Part shown: one piece after another, positions 49,200 through 61,808 of the stretch
Layout of the letters: each line of letters begins with the position of its first letter
Numbering within the stretch: the stretch's first letter is position 1
NCBI GenBank assembly: GCA_016490735.1
Contig: JAEMWC010000102.1
Coordinates: 212,501-276,500, forward strand
Direction: 5' to 3'
Length of the DNA: 64,000 bases
From: Pachyseris speciosa
Lineage: Eukaryota; Cnidaria; Anthozoa; Scleractinia; Pachyseridae
The notes under the pieces: model-generated
The model's database searches: none
What the model was told of the DNA's origin: nothing
The model's input: only the letters and a program-made list of their open reading frames with translations
Translations under genes and position numbers: made by a program

Positions 49200-49668
49200 T
49201 TATAGCATGACAAGAAAAGAAGAAAGCATCGCTACTCGCTGCGAGGGCACGAGGTAGCCGCCATCCGTAGATACAAAAGCAGATTTTTGAAAGACTAAGC
49301 TTCAAGGAATTAAAGAAACGGCTTAATGTTAGGGATTATTTCAAAGACTTTATTTTAGACGGCACTGCAGTCTCAACGTCTAGACACAGAGACAGCGACT
49401 ATGTCAGACTATGTGCTATGTGTACTTTTAGATTGATTACTGATAGATTTTAGATTAAAATTTCTGCTTTTAGTCTTTTATTAAGTATTTCATAGGTATA
49501 TATTTCGTATTTTAAATTAATTACTGCTAATATTTTTGTTAGTTTTTATCAAATATTTTGAATGATTTCATTGTGATCTAGTTAGCATACACGACCCCAC
49601 AAGCTTGTAAGCTTTAAATATTATCGTGTTTTGAAATAAAGGTTTCATGTTATGTTATGTTATGTAAT
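49200..49668 (+). repeat. LINE-like 3' end with (TTATG)n tail
   Basis: A short frame ends SDYVRLCAMCTFRLITDRF and TAG at about 49450. It is followed by an AT-rich 3' region, GACCCCACAAGCTTGTAAGC, AATAAAGG and a TTATGTTATGTTATG tail. This is the structure of a 5'-truncated non-LTR retrotransposon. The family is not assigned. Confidence 0.5.
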
Positions 49669-51030
49669 AAGCGTCTTCACTTGAAGACACAGAATCTATT
49701 AACAAAATAAAGAATTAAACATACCTCCGACTGTATATTACTTCACTGACAGATTTTCTATTCTTGTTTTTCAAAACAGCAACTTTCAATTGCAATATAA
49801 TGAAAACAAGGTGACAAGTGGGGGAAGTGGTACATTAATTTAAGTAACCAGTCATCCGTGGTAACATGCAGTGTATCAAAAAATAATTTGCATACGGAAA
49901 AAACATCGAACGTTCGCGAACACCAACGGAAGACTCGCGTATTGTTTTCGGCGCCGTTCGTGTTACGACAGTGACGTAAATTGCGTTCGCGAATGGTCTA
50001 AGGTAACCTAGGGTAACTATGAGTATGTTATAAAGCAAACTGATAATAAACTTGAAACAGTTGCCATTGGAGTAATTAGAGCTGAACTATTGAGCCTGAA
50101 GGGACAAGGTGATTATACTATGTTTCTGCTTATTGATAACTTTGCTTAAGCTCCAAGATAGTAAGACGGCGAAACGTAGAACGTGAACACGAAAACACTC
50201 GTGCTTTCCTTCTATTTTTCGTAGTTAATGTTTGGAGCCTGGACCACGTTTAAGTGTTTATTTTAACGTAATCTTAGAAAGGTAGCTCCTTCAAGGACTC
50301 TGTCATTCCATGCACAAAGACATTAACTTCAGTAATTACAGACTATAATTTGTGTAAGCAGAACGATGGATGACCAGATTTTACTGAAGGTCTCAGCCAG
50401 TTTACGTGGAAAATATCGATTTTAGTATCGACCATCGAATTTATTGTTGAACCTGAAGGCTTCCTGCTAGCGCACGATCGTGTTGTCCACTCACTTCCGA
50501 TTGGTTTACGAACAAAGGAATCAAGTCATAGCTTTCAACCATCGTTTTATTCTTTAGTAATAGCCTGCAAAGCAGGCGTTATTTGGTGTGGTAACGCTCG
50601 TTTGTATGAAAGTTCGTTTGAAGGCCGCCATTTAGTTGAACGCACAGCTAGTAGACAACTGGGAACCCCAGTCTTGTGTCAGTTTCATCATCCAAGATTG
50701 TGGCATAACGTAAATCGATATAGTATCCTATATCGTATCCTTTATCGCTCGCCCACTCAAATACGCTTGCTCTGCGTGCTACCTTAGCAACTGTTTTTCT
50801 TTTTTATTTTAACAATTTTTTTTTCGGCATTTGCTCTAAGAGCAGATAGTGCTCATCAAGAAAGCTTATGCCAACTGTTACAGCTGTCCCGCGTTACGCT
50901 TGGGTATATTTGCCACAGAACTCGAAAAACACGTCGCGTTTTGCCGGCCTCCTACTAACGATTTTAAAACTGGAAACAACATAAAAAATATTTTGAATTG
51001 AGGGATAACCTTGGGGGATAACCTTGGGGA
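49669..51030. other. Intergenic, no supported gene
   Basis: AT-rich DNA with short frames only. 50690-50750 has a repeated TATCGTATCC / TATAGTATCC motif, and 51003-51030 a direct repeat GGATAACCTTGGGG. Confidence 0.5.
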
Positions 51031-51035
51031 AACAG

Positions 51036-51205
51036 GGTTGGCGCAGTGGTGAGAGCGCTCGCCTTCCACCAATGTGATCCGGGTTCGATTCCCATCGTCA
51101 TAAGTGGGCTGAGTTTGTTGGTTCTCTACTCTGCTCCGAGAGGTTTCCTCCGGGTACTCCGGTTTTCCCCTCTCGCCAAAAACCAACATTTGATTTGATT
51201 TCATT
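51036..51205 (+). repeat. tRNA-derived SINE
   Basis: RNA polymerase III box A (TGGCGCAGTGGTGAGAGCG, from 51039) and box B (GGGTTCGATTCCC, 51081-51093) are 42 bases apart. They are followed by a conserved body (CTCCGGGTACTCCGGTTTTC) and a TTTGATTTGATTTCATTTAG tail. The body resembles the conserved central domain of a SINE superfamily widespread in marine invertebrates (possibly MetaSINE; from memory). Confidence 0.75.
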
Positions 51206-52178
51206 TAGTCTCCCCAATTAGTAGAGCTTCTGTGCTCGGCTAGAAAGATTTGAGACTTAAATAGAGAATTCGTACAAGCCAGAATTTTTTTTTTGCATGA
51301 AAATACGCCCGGAAATGCGATGTTGGACGAAACTGATAGTTTGGCTTGGGCTTTACAAATAAATGACTATGACGTCACTGAAGAAATTACTACTCGTTCT
51401 CAAGTGTTTCTTTTTCTCACGCGACATAAAAGGTCATATGTCATAGTTTTAATGTTTTTGTCAACTATTGTGCTAGAGGTTTTATCGTGTTATATTAGTG
51501 CAGGTGTTATTATTTTTTGCTATCTTTTGTTGGTTGGAGATAAGACGAAAATTTAAAGTTTTTTGGTTCAAAACAAGATGGTATATGAGGCAGGCGATTA
51601 ATCTCCTCGCTTCACAATGGGCGGCTACTTCATGACAAATGATAATATATAGATCAGTTTAGCCAAGCCTAAAAGCGGAGCTCCACGACTTATTATTTTT
51701 TTTACTGGTATTGAGCAACTTCGCATGGCTTTCCTTGCACCAATATTTTACTGTTTAGAGCAGTCAACAGGAAATGACCACGGTTCAAAAACCTTAAAAC
51801 ATTAAAACATTACAAGTAAACAATAGACGATGCGTATGTTTATTCGAAAACAAATTTAGCAATCAAACAACGATCAAACATTTTCATCCAACATCGTGTT
51901 TGACCGTTTAGCCACCTCTGTGAACATTGCATTTATTCTTAAATGGCTTTCCATGTTATATATAAATATACATCTAACATTTTCATCCAACATTTCGTGT
52001 TACCTACAAAGGTTTTATCGTTTAGCCACCCCAACCAACAAAGCGTGCACAGCCGGTAGGAAACAACCAAATGAACCACATAACGTCGAAATTTCACCGA
52101 CAATACGCAAAAAAAAAAAACGTTCTTTGGACCGACTCAATCTGTCTAGTGTTTGATCAAACATTGTTTGTGCGTTTA
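51206..52178. other. Intergenic, CAAACATTTTCATCCAACAT repeats
   Basis: The motif CAAACATTTTCATCCAACATC...CGTTTAGCCACC occurs about three times between 51870 and 52180 and leads into the start of unit 2, which carries its inverse (GATGTTGGTC..GATGAAAATGTTTGATCG). A 78-codon hydrophobic frame at 51317-51556 is not supported by anything else. Confidence 0.5.
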
Positions 52179-53188
52179 GCCACCCAACCGGTTATGTTTG
52201 ACAGTTGACGATGTTGGTCTTGGATGAAAATGTTTGATCGTTTAGCCGGGGTTTTAATCCTTAATTTTACGAGGACTCTTTGCGATTACGTGTTAATAAG
52301 ATAAGGAAAAACGTTTCTTGACGCTGTTGAGGCACCGAGTTCGAAAAACATCCAGCCACTCGTTGACTTCGCTTTCAAGCAAAATAACGTAACAAGACAA
52401 ACAAACAATTCAACAACTTCTTTGCGTCCAAAACAAGTAGAGATGATTCTTATTTATATTCACTCGAGAGAAAAATACAAGTTTCATTTCTGAACAAAAG
52501 TAACAACGATTAAATCAAATGTTAAGCTTCAATTTACAGTATTTAAGCTTAATTCACCTCACTGTCCTGTGTTGTAGAGGTTTCTTCCACTTGAAAATAC
52601 GTAAGCTTATCCACTTTAGTAAAAACACGCATCCGCAAAAATAGCAAAGGTTTTGCCCAAAGAAAGATTTTCCTCCACAGAGTTTGAGCTACTCGTTTCT
52701 CCCATTAAAGCCGGTGAACTGTTAAGTGACCTTTCTTGGTGAGCTGCAAGATGCCGCGGTAAAGTGAAAGCCCTTGAAGCGTTGAATCGTTTTGTTTTCA
52801 ACTGACACAATCGATCCAGGTTTGAAGCTTTTCCTGAGAAAACTCTTTCGTCCTTCCTTTATATCACTTGAAAATTCACTTTCGGGAGTATCTTTTAACA
52901 AGTTCCTGATTTTTATGCCTTTTACGCGAATTAAAAGGCAAACTTCGATGGCCGAAGATGAAGTTGTTTTGCTCACTATGAAGAAACCAACTGAATGTGA
53001 AATTTCGAGCCACAAAAAGCGCGCGAAAAATTAAGCCACGTTTTGGTTTGGGTGTACCACACCTGGCTTGAGCCAGCGATCCAATCGAGAGCCACTTCTT
53101 GGTCAGCGTTCTTCAAAAAAAATAGCTGACCTCGATGAGGTCTTAACTTGAGCCCGCGATATGGTCACATGATACTGGTCAGCAGATG

Positions 53189-53222
<34 letters not shown>

Positions 53223-53295
53223 GGATGTCCAAAATCAAAGATGTGCGCTGTAAACTAGCTGGTCAGGTTTAGTATGTGGCCGCCATGTTGGGCTC

Positions 53296-53333
<38 letters not shown>

Positions 53334-53993
53334 GGATATTATTAATGATTGGGCAACTCCGTCGTCGTTGTCGTCGTGCGTACGCGCCCATGAGCAATAC
53401 CGCCATTTTTACCATGGGAAAAGCATTTTACGGGTTTCTATAGGTATGGTGCTCTGCTTGACGGCCCTTCGGGAGCGGCCGGAGCTCCGCTAATATAACA
53501 GTTATAGGCTATTTAACAATGGAAAAGTCTATCGATGTTTGTTTTTCATATTCGGGAGGCTTTCCTCAGGGGCAGACCAGATTGACTGCGGCGTTATAAA
53601 GAGGACTAGAAGCTAGGCAGGAAATTCGTCACACTTAACCCTAATCACAAGTTATCGGACTGGTTTCTACCTTAACATGTACGTTGAATGTGCCGATTTG
53701 AGTGAAACCCAAGATAACATGTTCCTAAATTCATTTGATTTAAGCGGTTGTGCTCTAAATAGTGCCCGTAGTCTGAAACTTTAAAGGAGCTACGTCATGG
53801 TGTTTGGATTTTGAAAAGTTTAGCCTCAATTTTTCAAAGCGGTCATTTGTAATCCGTTTCAATCTTCTCCATCCTTCACCAAGTTTGCCCATAAGACAGC
53901 TCAATATAATACTTAAATTCGAGACAGCCTGTATGTTGTCGATAAAAATTAATTAGTTTATTAATTACTAGTAGTTTGTAATTTATTTTACAG

Positions 53994-55027
53994 TTTTGCC
54001 TTCAACCACGGATGCATCACCCTTCAAAATGAACCTCTCTGCCCACGGGAAAAATTGTTCAGATGGGTCGTGTGTACTGCCAGTGTGTGTCAACTGGAAG
54101 CTAGCCAGCAGTCGTAACAAATCAACACAGAAAAACAAGCGAAGCCGCCTTACCAGTGATGCTGAAAGCCACCGAAATGAAAAACTGCAAAGGAGTGAAA
54201 TTTGCAAGGAAATGGCGTACTTTACCCAATCTTCCCCCAGTGAAGATCGTGAGGATAAAACGTTGAAGCAGTTACTTGAAGACCTGGAAGATCTTGAGAA
54301 AGATTTTCAGATTGGTAACGATGACTTTCAATGTAGTTTGTCTGGCTTTGCTGATCCACAGAATGATAACCTACTTGCCAACCAATCTAGGCAAGACGAT
54401 TTACACCTTTTCTCGTCTGATTCTGCCATTTCCTGGAATCAACTGAGAAACCAACAACTACCTTGTGCCATTAGTAATCAGCTTTTTAACATGCAGGTTC
54501 GTGAAACCACAGCACAGCCTTTAAGCAAAAAAGCTGAACTACCCTCGCGTGAGAATAGTACTGCACTGGAGGTTCTGCCACAAAAATCAAAGTACGGTGA
54601 CCTGACAGATTTTCCAAATCTCGACATGGAGCAGTTTATATCTGTTGATCAGTATGCGTGTTCCACAAGTACGAGGAAGTGCACTACCATTAGAAGCCCA
54701 CAGAGCAATGATAACAGCAGTATGACCACCGCGTTGGGTTCCAGAGCAATGGAGGAGATTGTTTGCATACTGAAGGATAAAGAGGAACCTCGTAAAAAGA
54801 AGAGCAGGTCAGTTGAGCAGCCCAACAATACCAACAGGCTCTTTGGAGTTCTGTCGGAAATATTACGTCTGCTTGAGCTGCCTATGCCAAAGGATCTTGA
54901 GGCATTTTATGTCCAAGTCCTTCAGAAGGCACTAGCAGAGATTCGGGGTACGTTGGTTTACTTTGAAAACCTAAACGCCTTGAGAAAGAAAACTGGAATT
55001 CCTCCTCAGAAAAGTTCCGATTGTTGA
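53994..55027 (+). CDS. Unknown protein, paralogue B (terminal coding exon)
   Basis: This is the partner of the exon at 1812-2848, with the same acceptor (TTTTACAG ending at 53993) and TGA. It is open throughout, with one codon deleted (near 54780) and about 45 amino-acid replacements by my count. The ATG that opens copy 1 is ACG here (54008), so without an upstream exon translation would begin at the next ATG (54029), giving 332 residues. The acidic helix, basic patch and C-terminal Leu-rich helical part are all retained, with most changes in the first 130 residues and the last 70. Function is unknown. Confidence 0.7.
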
Positions 55028-56569
55028 ATGAGGACTTCCGGAAAGCAAATTCGTTATTCAGAAGAGCTCTAAGCCAATCACTTCTAGTGAGGCGAAGATC
55101 GGGATTGACCTCCTCAGGCAAATAACAGCAATGACTGAAGACTGCAACCTCGTTGCCAGGATTCTCTCCTTCTTGAACCCTATCTCCCTCCGGGGGACGA
55201 GAAGGGAGAACTTTGGGAACGTTTTTTGTGTAGACTGTTGATCACACCGTCAGCTGATATAATCTATTGCTTATTTCATACTTGGAATTAAAGTTTACCA
55301 GTGTTTTTAGGTTTATATCGATAAAAGACTGGAGGTTTTCTCGATGGGATTTTTCATGATTCAGCTGCGATTCCAGGCAAGGAGGTTACGGGTTTCGAAG
55401 AGCTTATAAGTAAACGTAAAAAGACTAGATTGGTAAGGCTCATTTTCGTTCAAAAAGCATTTCTTAATCCGAATTGCGTGCAAATGTATTATTTCAAAAC
55501 GTAGAGAATTTGAATTGCTTCCATGAAGAAATTAGCTCAGATTTAATTTGCATGACTTTTTTCCAGGTGAAAGGGATAGTGAATGCATTAATAAAGTTAC
55601 GAACTGCTGGAATAAATTGTGATTTAGTAGTTTTCCAGTCGGAATGGGCCATTAATGGTAAAAACTGAGTATTGAATGGATTTGTTTTCAGCACAGTTTT
55701 GTAATTGGTAATTTCTACAGCATGGTATTTGAGGAAAATTTTACCGTTCTTGCTACAATAATCATTTACAGTGCAAGGCAAGGGCGTGGGCAAGAAGATT
55801 TTTGAAATCATTGAAAAATCTCTTACAGTAGCATGAGCAAGAGACCTGTGCCCCGTTTGAACAGATGTACCCTAGACGGAAACTAGCAACTTGGCGTCCA
55901 TTGTCATACGACTCACACTGCTCATGGAGGTACTGTAAATATTTAATAAACTTGAGTCATTTCATTTTCACTGTCTACCAGAATAATTACCTCTTAAAAT
56001 TAATAGAGCGCTTTTTAGTTGAGTGTCGTAAAACCAAAAACAAAGCAGTTACTCTGATCAATCACAAAAGAAGTAAGCAGTGCAATGAGCCAATCAGAAT
56101 ACGAAGTAATTACATGTAGCCGGTGCAAAGCGCGGGAAAATACGCGTGTGCAAGTCACGATTGTGTTTGGGTTTGCTTCTCATTGGTTGAAAAAGTGGCG
56201 CGAGTTTTCCTGGCCCAATCACAGAGCGAAATAATGCAAAACCAAAGCAAAACGAGAATTATTTTCGACACTGAACTGAAACCGCTCTATCTCAACAATC
56301 ATCATCATCATCGTTGTTCGGTGTCACCACTCAACAGTGTAGTAAATCAAAGATACAGGAAGAAAGAAGTCTGCGCAATAGATGAATCAAAGACAGTTTG
56401 GTGAAAAATGAAGGGACGTTAAACCTCTTGCTATCCGTATTCAAAACAGGGAATACAATGGTGCTAAAAGAAATGAAATTCTAAGAGAAAGCGGTAATAA
56501 AAATAAAAGGAGGCTGTAGGTAGATGGAAATGATAAAGATTAAGATGACAGGTTGTTCATGATTAAGAT

Positions 56570-56617
56570 CAGTGGTGATGCTGCTGCTGATGATCCTGAT
56601 TATTATGATGATCACGA

Positions 56618-56648
<31 letters not shown>

Positions 56649-56940
56649 CCTTGATGACCCGAATGATCAGAATGATGATGATCATGATGATGATGCTGCT
56701 GCTGCTGATGATCCTGATGATCACGAATGATGATGATCCTGATGATCCTGATGATCACGAATGATAATGATGATGATGATGATGATGATGATAATGATCC
56801 TGATGGTCATGATGATCACGAACGATGACGACGATGCTGCTGATGATGATCCTGATTATTATGATGATCACGAATGATGATGATGATGATGATGATCATG
56901 ATGATCACGAATGATGATGATGATGAAGTGACGATGCTGC
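56570..56940 (+). repeat. GAT-rich compound microsatellite, copy 2
   Basis: Same blocks as 4380-4700, rearranged: (GAT)n with GATCCTGATGATCACGAATG spacers and an added GCTGCTGCTG run. Confidence 0.9.
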
Positions 56941-57362
56941 TGATGATAATAATTCTAATGAAGAGGAAAGGAAATGATGAGAAACGTACAAAAATAACGA
57001 CTATGATTGCAATAATAAAGCTTAAACGGCTTAAAAGGATGTGTTGATCACCCTTTTGCTATAACACTAAACTGAAAGATTAAAAAAATAAACTAAACTC
57101 TGCCTGCGTTGTTGTTGTTTTACGATACACTGAAGACTTGAGGGAGGTGAACATACCCACCAGTATTTAGTTTTATAATTAAGTTTTGATATAAAGCGCG
57201 CTATGATTGGTTAAAACAGCGTACTTTATCAGAGTACAGATGCACGGCAGCTACTATACTGTCTCACGCCATCGAGTCGACCCAAATGAAAACTGGCCGA
57301 CCGATTTCCGAATTTTTCCCTCGGTTATTATTTTGAGTCAAACGTCTTGTACGACCTAGGAA

Positions 57363-57535
57363 ATGAGTATGAAAACGAACTTTTAGCCTCAATGGATTTG
57401 GAAGATGCTTCTGCCAGGAACACCACAAATAACAGCAACAAGGGGTGTTTTCAGAATTGGAAGTTGCTGAAATTGTCCGACTGGTCACGCAGCGACAAGG
57501 GCAATTTCAGCAACCTCTGAAAACAAAAGTGATAT
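57363..57535. other. Short segment between unit 2 and the third partial unit
   Basis: It contains TTTGGAAGATGCTTCTGCC and AATTTCAGCAACCTCTGAAA, which I associate with a dispersed coral repeat. No gene is seen. Confidence 0.35.
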
Positions 57536-58095
57536 TAACCCTTAATTTTACGAGGATTCATTCCAATTACATGTTAAAAACATAAGGGTAAAATGTTCTT
57601 AACTCTGCTGAGGCACGTAGAGAAACAGTCAGCCAAGCGAAGTAAAAACACTTTCCTTCGCAAGCCAAACAAACAAACAATTCAACTACTTTTTAATTTG
57701 CGTCCAAAACGAGCGTAGATGATTATTATTTACATCCAGTCGAGAGATAAATACGAGTCTCAGTCCTGAACAAAACGGTAACTAAGATTAAACCAAATGT
57801 TCAAAGCTTCAATTTATTTAATCACCTGTTTGAAAATATACATCCACTTAAAAACAGGCATCCGTAAACATAACAAACGGTTTATCCAAACGGCTTCTAC
57901 CAAGTTTTAGCCGTGATTCCTTCCTCTCATTAATGATAAACTGTTCTGTGAACCTTTTTGATGAGCTGCAAGATGCCGTGGTAAAGTAAAAGCCCTTGAG
58001 GCGTTGAATCATTTTCTTTCTCTCTTTTGCTTTTCCTTTTTTCACTCGAAAATTCATCTTCCTGAGTGTGTTTTAAAATTAGTTCTTGATCTTTA
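57536..58095 (+). repeat. Third, diverged partial host unit
   Basis: CCCTTAATTTTACGAGGA, GCTGAGGCAC, AAACAGTCAGCCA and the AGCCCTTGA.GCGTTGAATC tract occur in the same order as at 75-740 and 52255-52930, but with many more differences and several gaps. The main coding exon is not found after it, so it is either an old third tandem copy truncated after its 5' part, or a shared 5' repeat. Confidence 0.75.
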
Positions 58096-59242
58096 CGGCT
58101 TTTCTAGCGAATTGCAGCCGGATTTTACTGAACAATTTGCTTTTTGATCCTGATTTTAGACCAAAAAAACTAATTGCGTTTTGATTTTTTCTGAACTTTG
58201 ATGGTTTGACATTTTGACAACTTTGGTCTGTTTTAACCAATAAAATGTTTTGAACCATTCTAACAAGGATTGTCATTGGTTTGTTTTAGCGTTCCTTATC
58301 AGAGTACAGATGTACGGTTGACGCCACTCGTAGGATTTGGAAAAAACAGGTTTTTGAAAACTTTTTATCCGAATATAATGCTTGAGGAAATTAAGAAATT
58401 ATTTATTATAAAACAAATAAAGAAGCCTCACCTGTGATCTGTTCTGTTGCAAAGCACTTAGAAAGCGGATAGAGCACTCGAGAAGTAGGGAAAACACTCG
58501 ACTACTTCTCGTGTTTCCCCTACACGTCTCTCGTGCTCTGTCCGCTTCCTGCGTGCTTTACAACAGAACAGATCACAGGCGAGGCTTCTTTATTTGTTAA
58601 TTCGTTACTTTTCAGACGTAAGATGCCGAAGCAGTTCTGATTTTAGTTGACACGGAATCAATAATATTGGTACGAAATCCATGGAGACTACTGATGAAGG
58701 TGAGAAATTAAAAGAGCATCCCTTTATCTGAGCTCTAACTCCAAAGAAGTCAATGTCATTGTCAATGTGGTGTTCCGCCGTTGGTCAAACCCGGAGCTGA
58801 ACCTGTGCTCTACTTTAGAGTAAAAATACGCCATTTTTCCACATCCGTGTTCACACTTGGCCTCAAAATCCGCACTTGTCGAATTCAGGTCTTACATTTT
58901 GTATTTCAACATGAATAAAAGTAAATCACACGTGTTCTGTGTCACTGCCACGGTCACTGTCACTGTCATTTAGTGTGATTGTCACTTTTATTATCATGGT
59001 CATGTTCATTATCGTCATCATCCACCGTGATCATATTGTTATGGTTATTATATTATAAGCATACGTATCACGAACAACACTGGCGGGTTGTTCTGCATGA
59101 AAGTCATTTGTCGTTTTAGGACCTTCATAAGGACCATAAGGAATCTCAACGTCGCCACTGGTTATTATCACTGGCAGCTAGAATTGTTCCCAATCCTCTT
59201 GGAATTGTTCCAAGAGCAACAACTTTTACAGGTATTATTATC
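58096..59242. other. Intergenic with a palindromic repeat
   Basis: No gene is supported. The palindrome at 58418-58602 is listed separately. 58940-59030 is rich in GTCACTGTCA-type short repeats. Confidence 0.5.
58418..58602. repeat. Palindromic MITE-like repeat
   Basis: Arms of about 85 bases (AATAAAGAAGCCTCACCTGT ... and its inverse) with GTGATCTGTTCTGTTGCAAA and AGCGGA..GAGCACTCGAGA form a long imperfect hairpin around CGACTACTTCTCG. There is no coding capacity. Confidence 0.85.
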
Positions 59243-59299
59243 ATTATACAATACAATACAAATTTTATTGTCAACTCCCCATGGGGGCTTTTCAGAGGC

Positions 59300-59335
<36 letters not shown>

Positions 59336-59345
59336 TATAATAGGG
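59243..59345. repeat. Retroelement 3' end with (AAT)n
   Basis: ACAATACAAATTTTATTGTC, AACTCCCCATGGGGGCTTTT and an (AAT)n run resemble, from memory, the 3' end of a dispersed coral retroelement. Confidence 0.45.
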
Positions 59346-61131
<1,786 letters not shown>

Positions 61132-61465
61132 TCTGAAAAGACGCCTATCCGCTCTTGTTCTGACTGTTTTAAAATTACGAAGGAAGACATTGCCCGCTAT
61201 GTTTGTCATCCAATGGTAGATTCTCCACACCTCGCGATTCACACGTCATTTTGTTTAACCAATCACAGAAAGTGAATCGACCTTCTGAAACGAAGCGACG
61301 GGCTTGCGACAGCGCTGTAGCTGTGGTGAAAGTGGTATTTGCGGTCAAGTTTAACAAAGTAATGGGAAATTTCTATTCCGAAGCTTAATGTGCTACACTG
61401 ACTCTAAAACGGTGAAATGGTGAAATGATTTTGAAATTTGGTTCATCCTGTCTCATAAAACCTTA

Positions 61466-61808
61466 GACCAAGTCAGTGGATTAACGAGCACATGAACGCT
61501 GTGCGATACCTCGTTCGACTCTCTCGTTCCGCCACTTCGACTAGGTCACCTGAAGATGTGTTAGACTGTGAAAAGATTTGTGTGGTGAAAGAGCTGTGGT
61601 GAAAAGCTGAAAAGGTCGCCAAAATGGGAGATTTGCCGTCAAATTCAACTAAGTAATGGAAAATTTCTAGTCCGAAGCATAAAACTTTAGATCAAGTCAG
61701 TGGATTAACGACGCCCACGTCAACGCTGTGCGATACCTCGTTCGACTCCACTCTCCTTCCGCCACTTCGACTAGGTCACCTGAAGATGTGTTAGACTGTG
61801 AAAATATT
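61466..61808 (+). repeat. Local direct duplication (~115 bp, spaced ~220)
   Basis: CAAGTCAGTGGATTAACGA...GCTGTGCGATACCTCGTTCG...CACCTGAAGATGTGTTAGAC at about 61469-61575 recurs at about 61694-61803. The preceding GAAATTTCTATTCCGAAGC / GAAAATTTCTAGTCCGAAGC segments are also paired, so the unit is about 225 bases repeated twice. No coding capacity is evident. Confidence 0.85.

Larger units (their letters stand above)
52179..57362 (+). repeat. Tandem host unit, copy 2 (uninterrupted)
   Basis: This is the full-length partner of 1-4931 plus 29952-30116. The EnSpm target site is intact here, with TTA at 57167-57169. Differences from copy 1 are mostly scattered substitutions, small indels and microsatellite length, for example a longer (ATT)n at 53300-53334. 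Confidence 0.93.

Noticed and set aside
51036..51110. Functional tRNA gene
   Set aside because: Boxes A and B are good, but a SINE body and tail follow, and I could not fold an acceptor stem.
51317..51556. Hydrophobic 78-codon frame
   Set aside because: Low-complexity T-rich DNA gives such frames; no other support.
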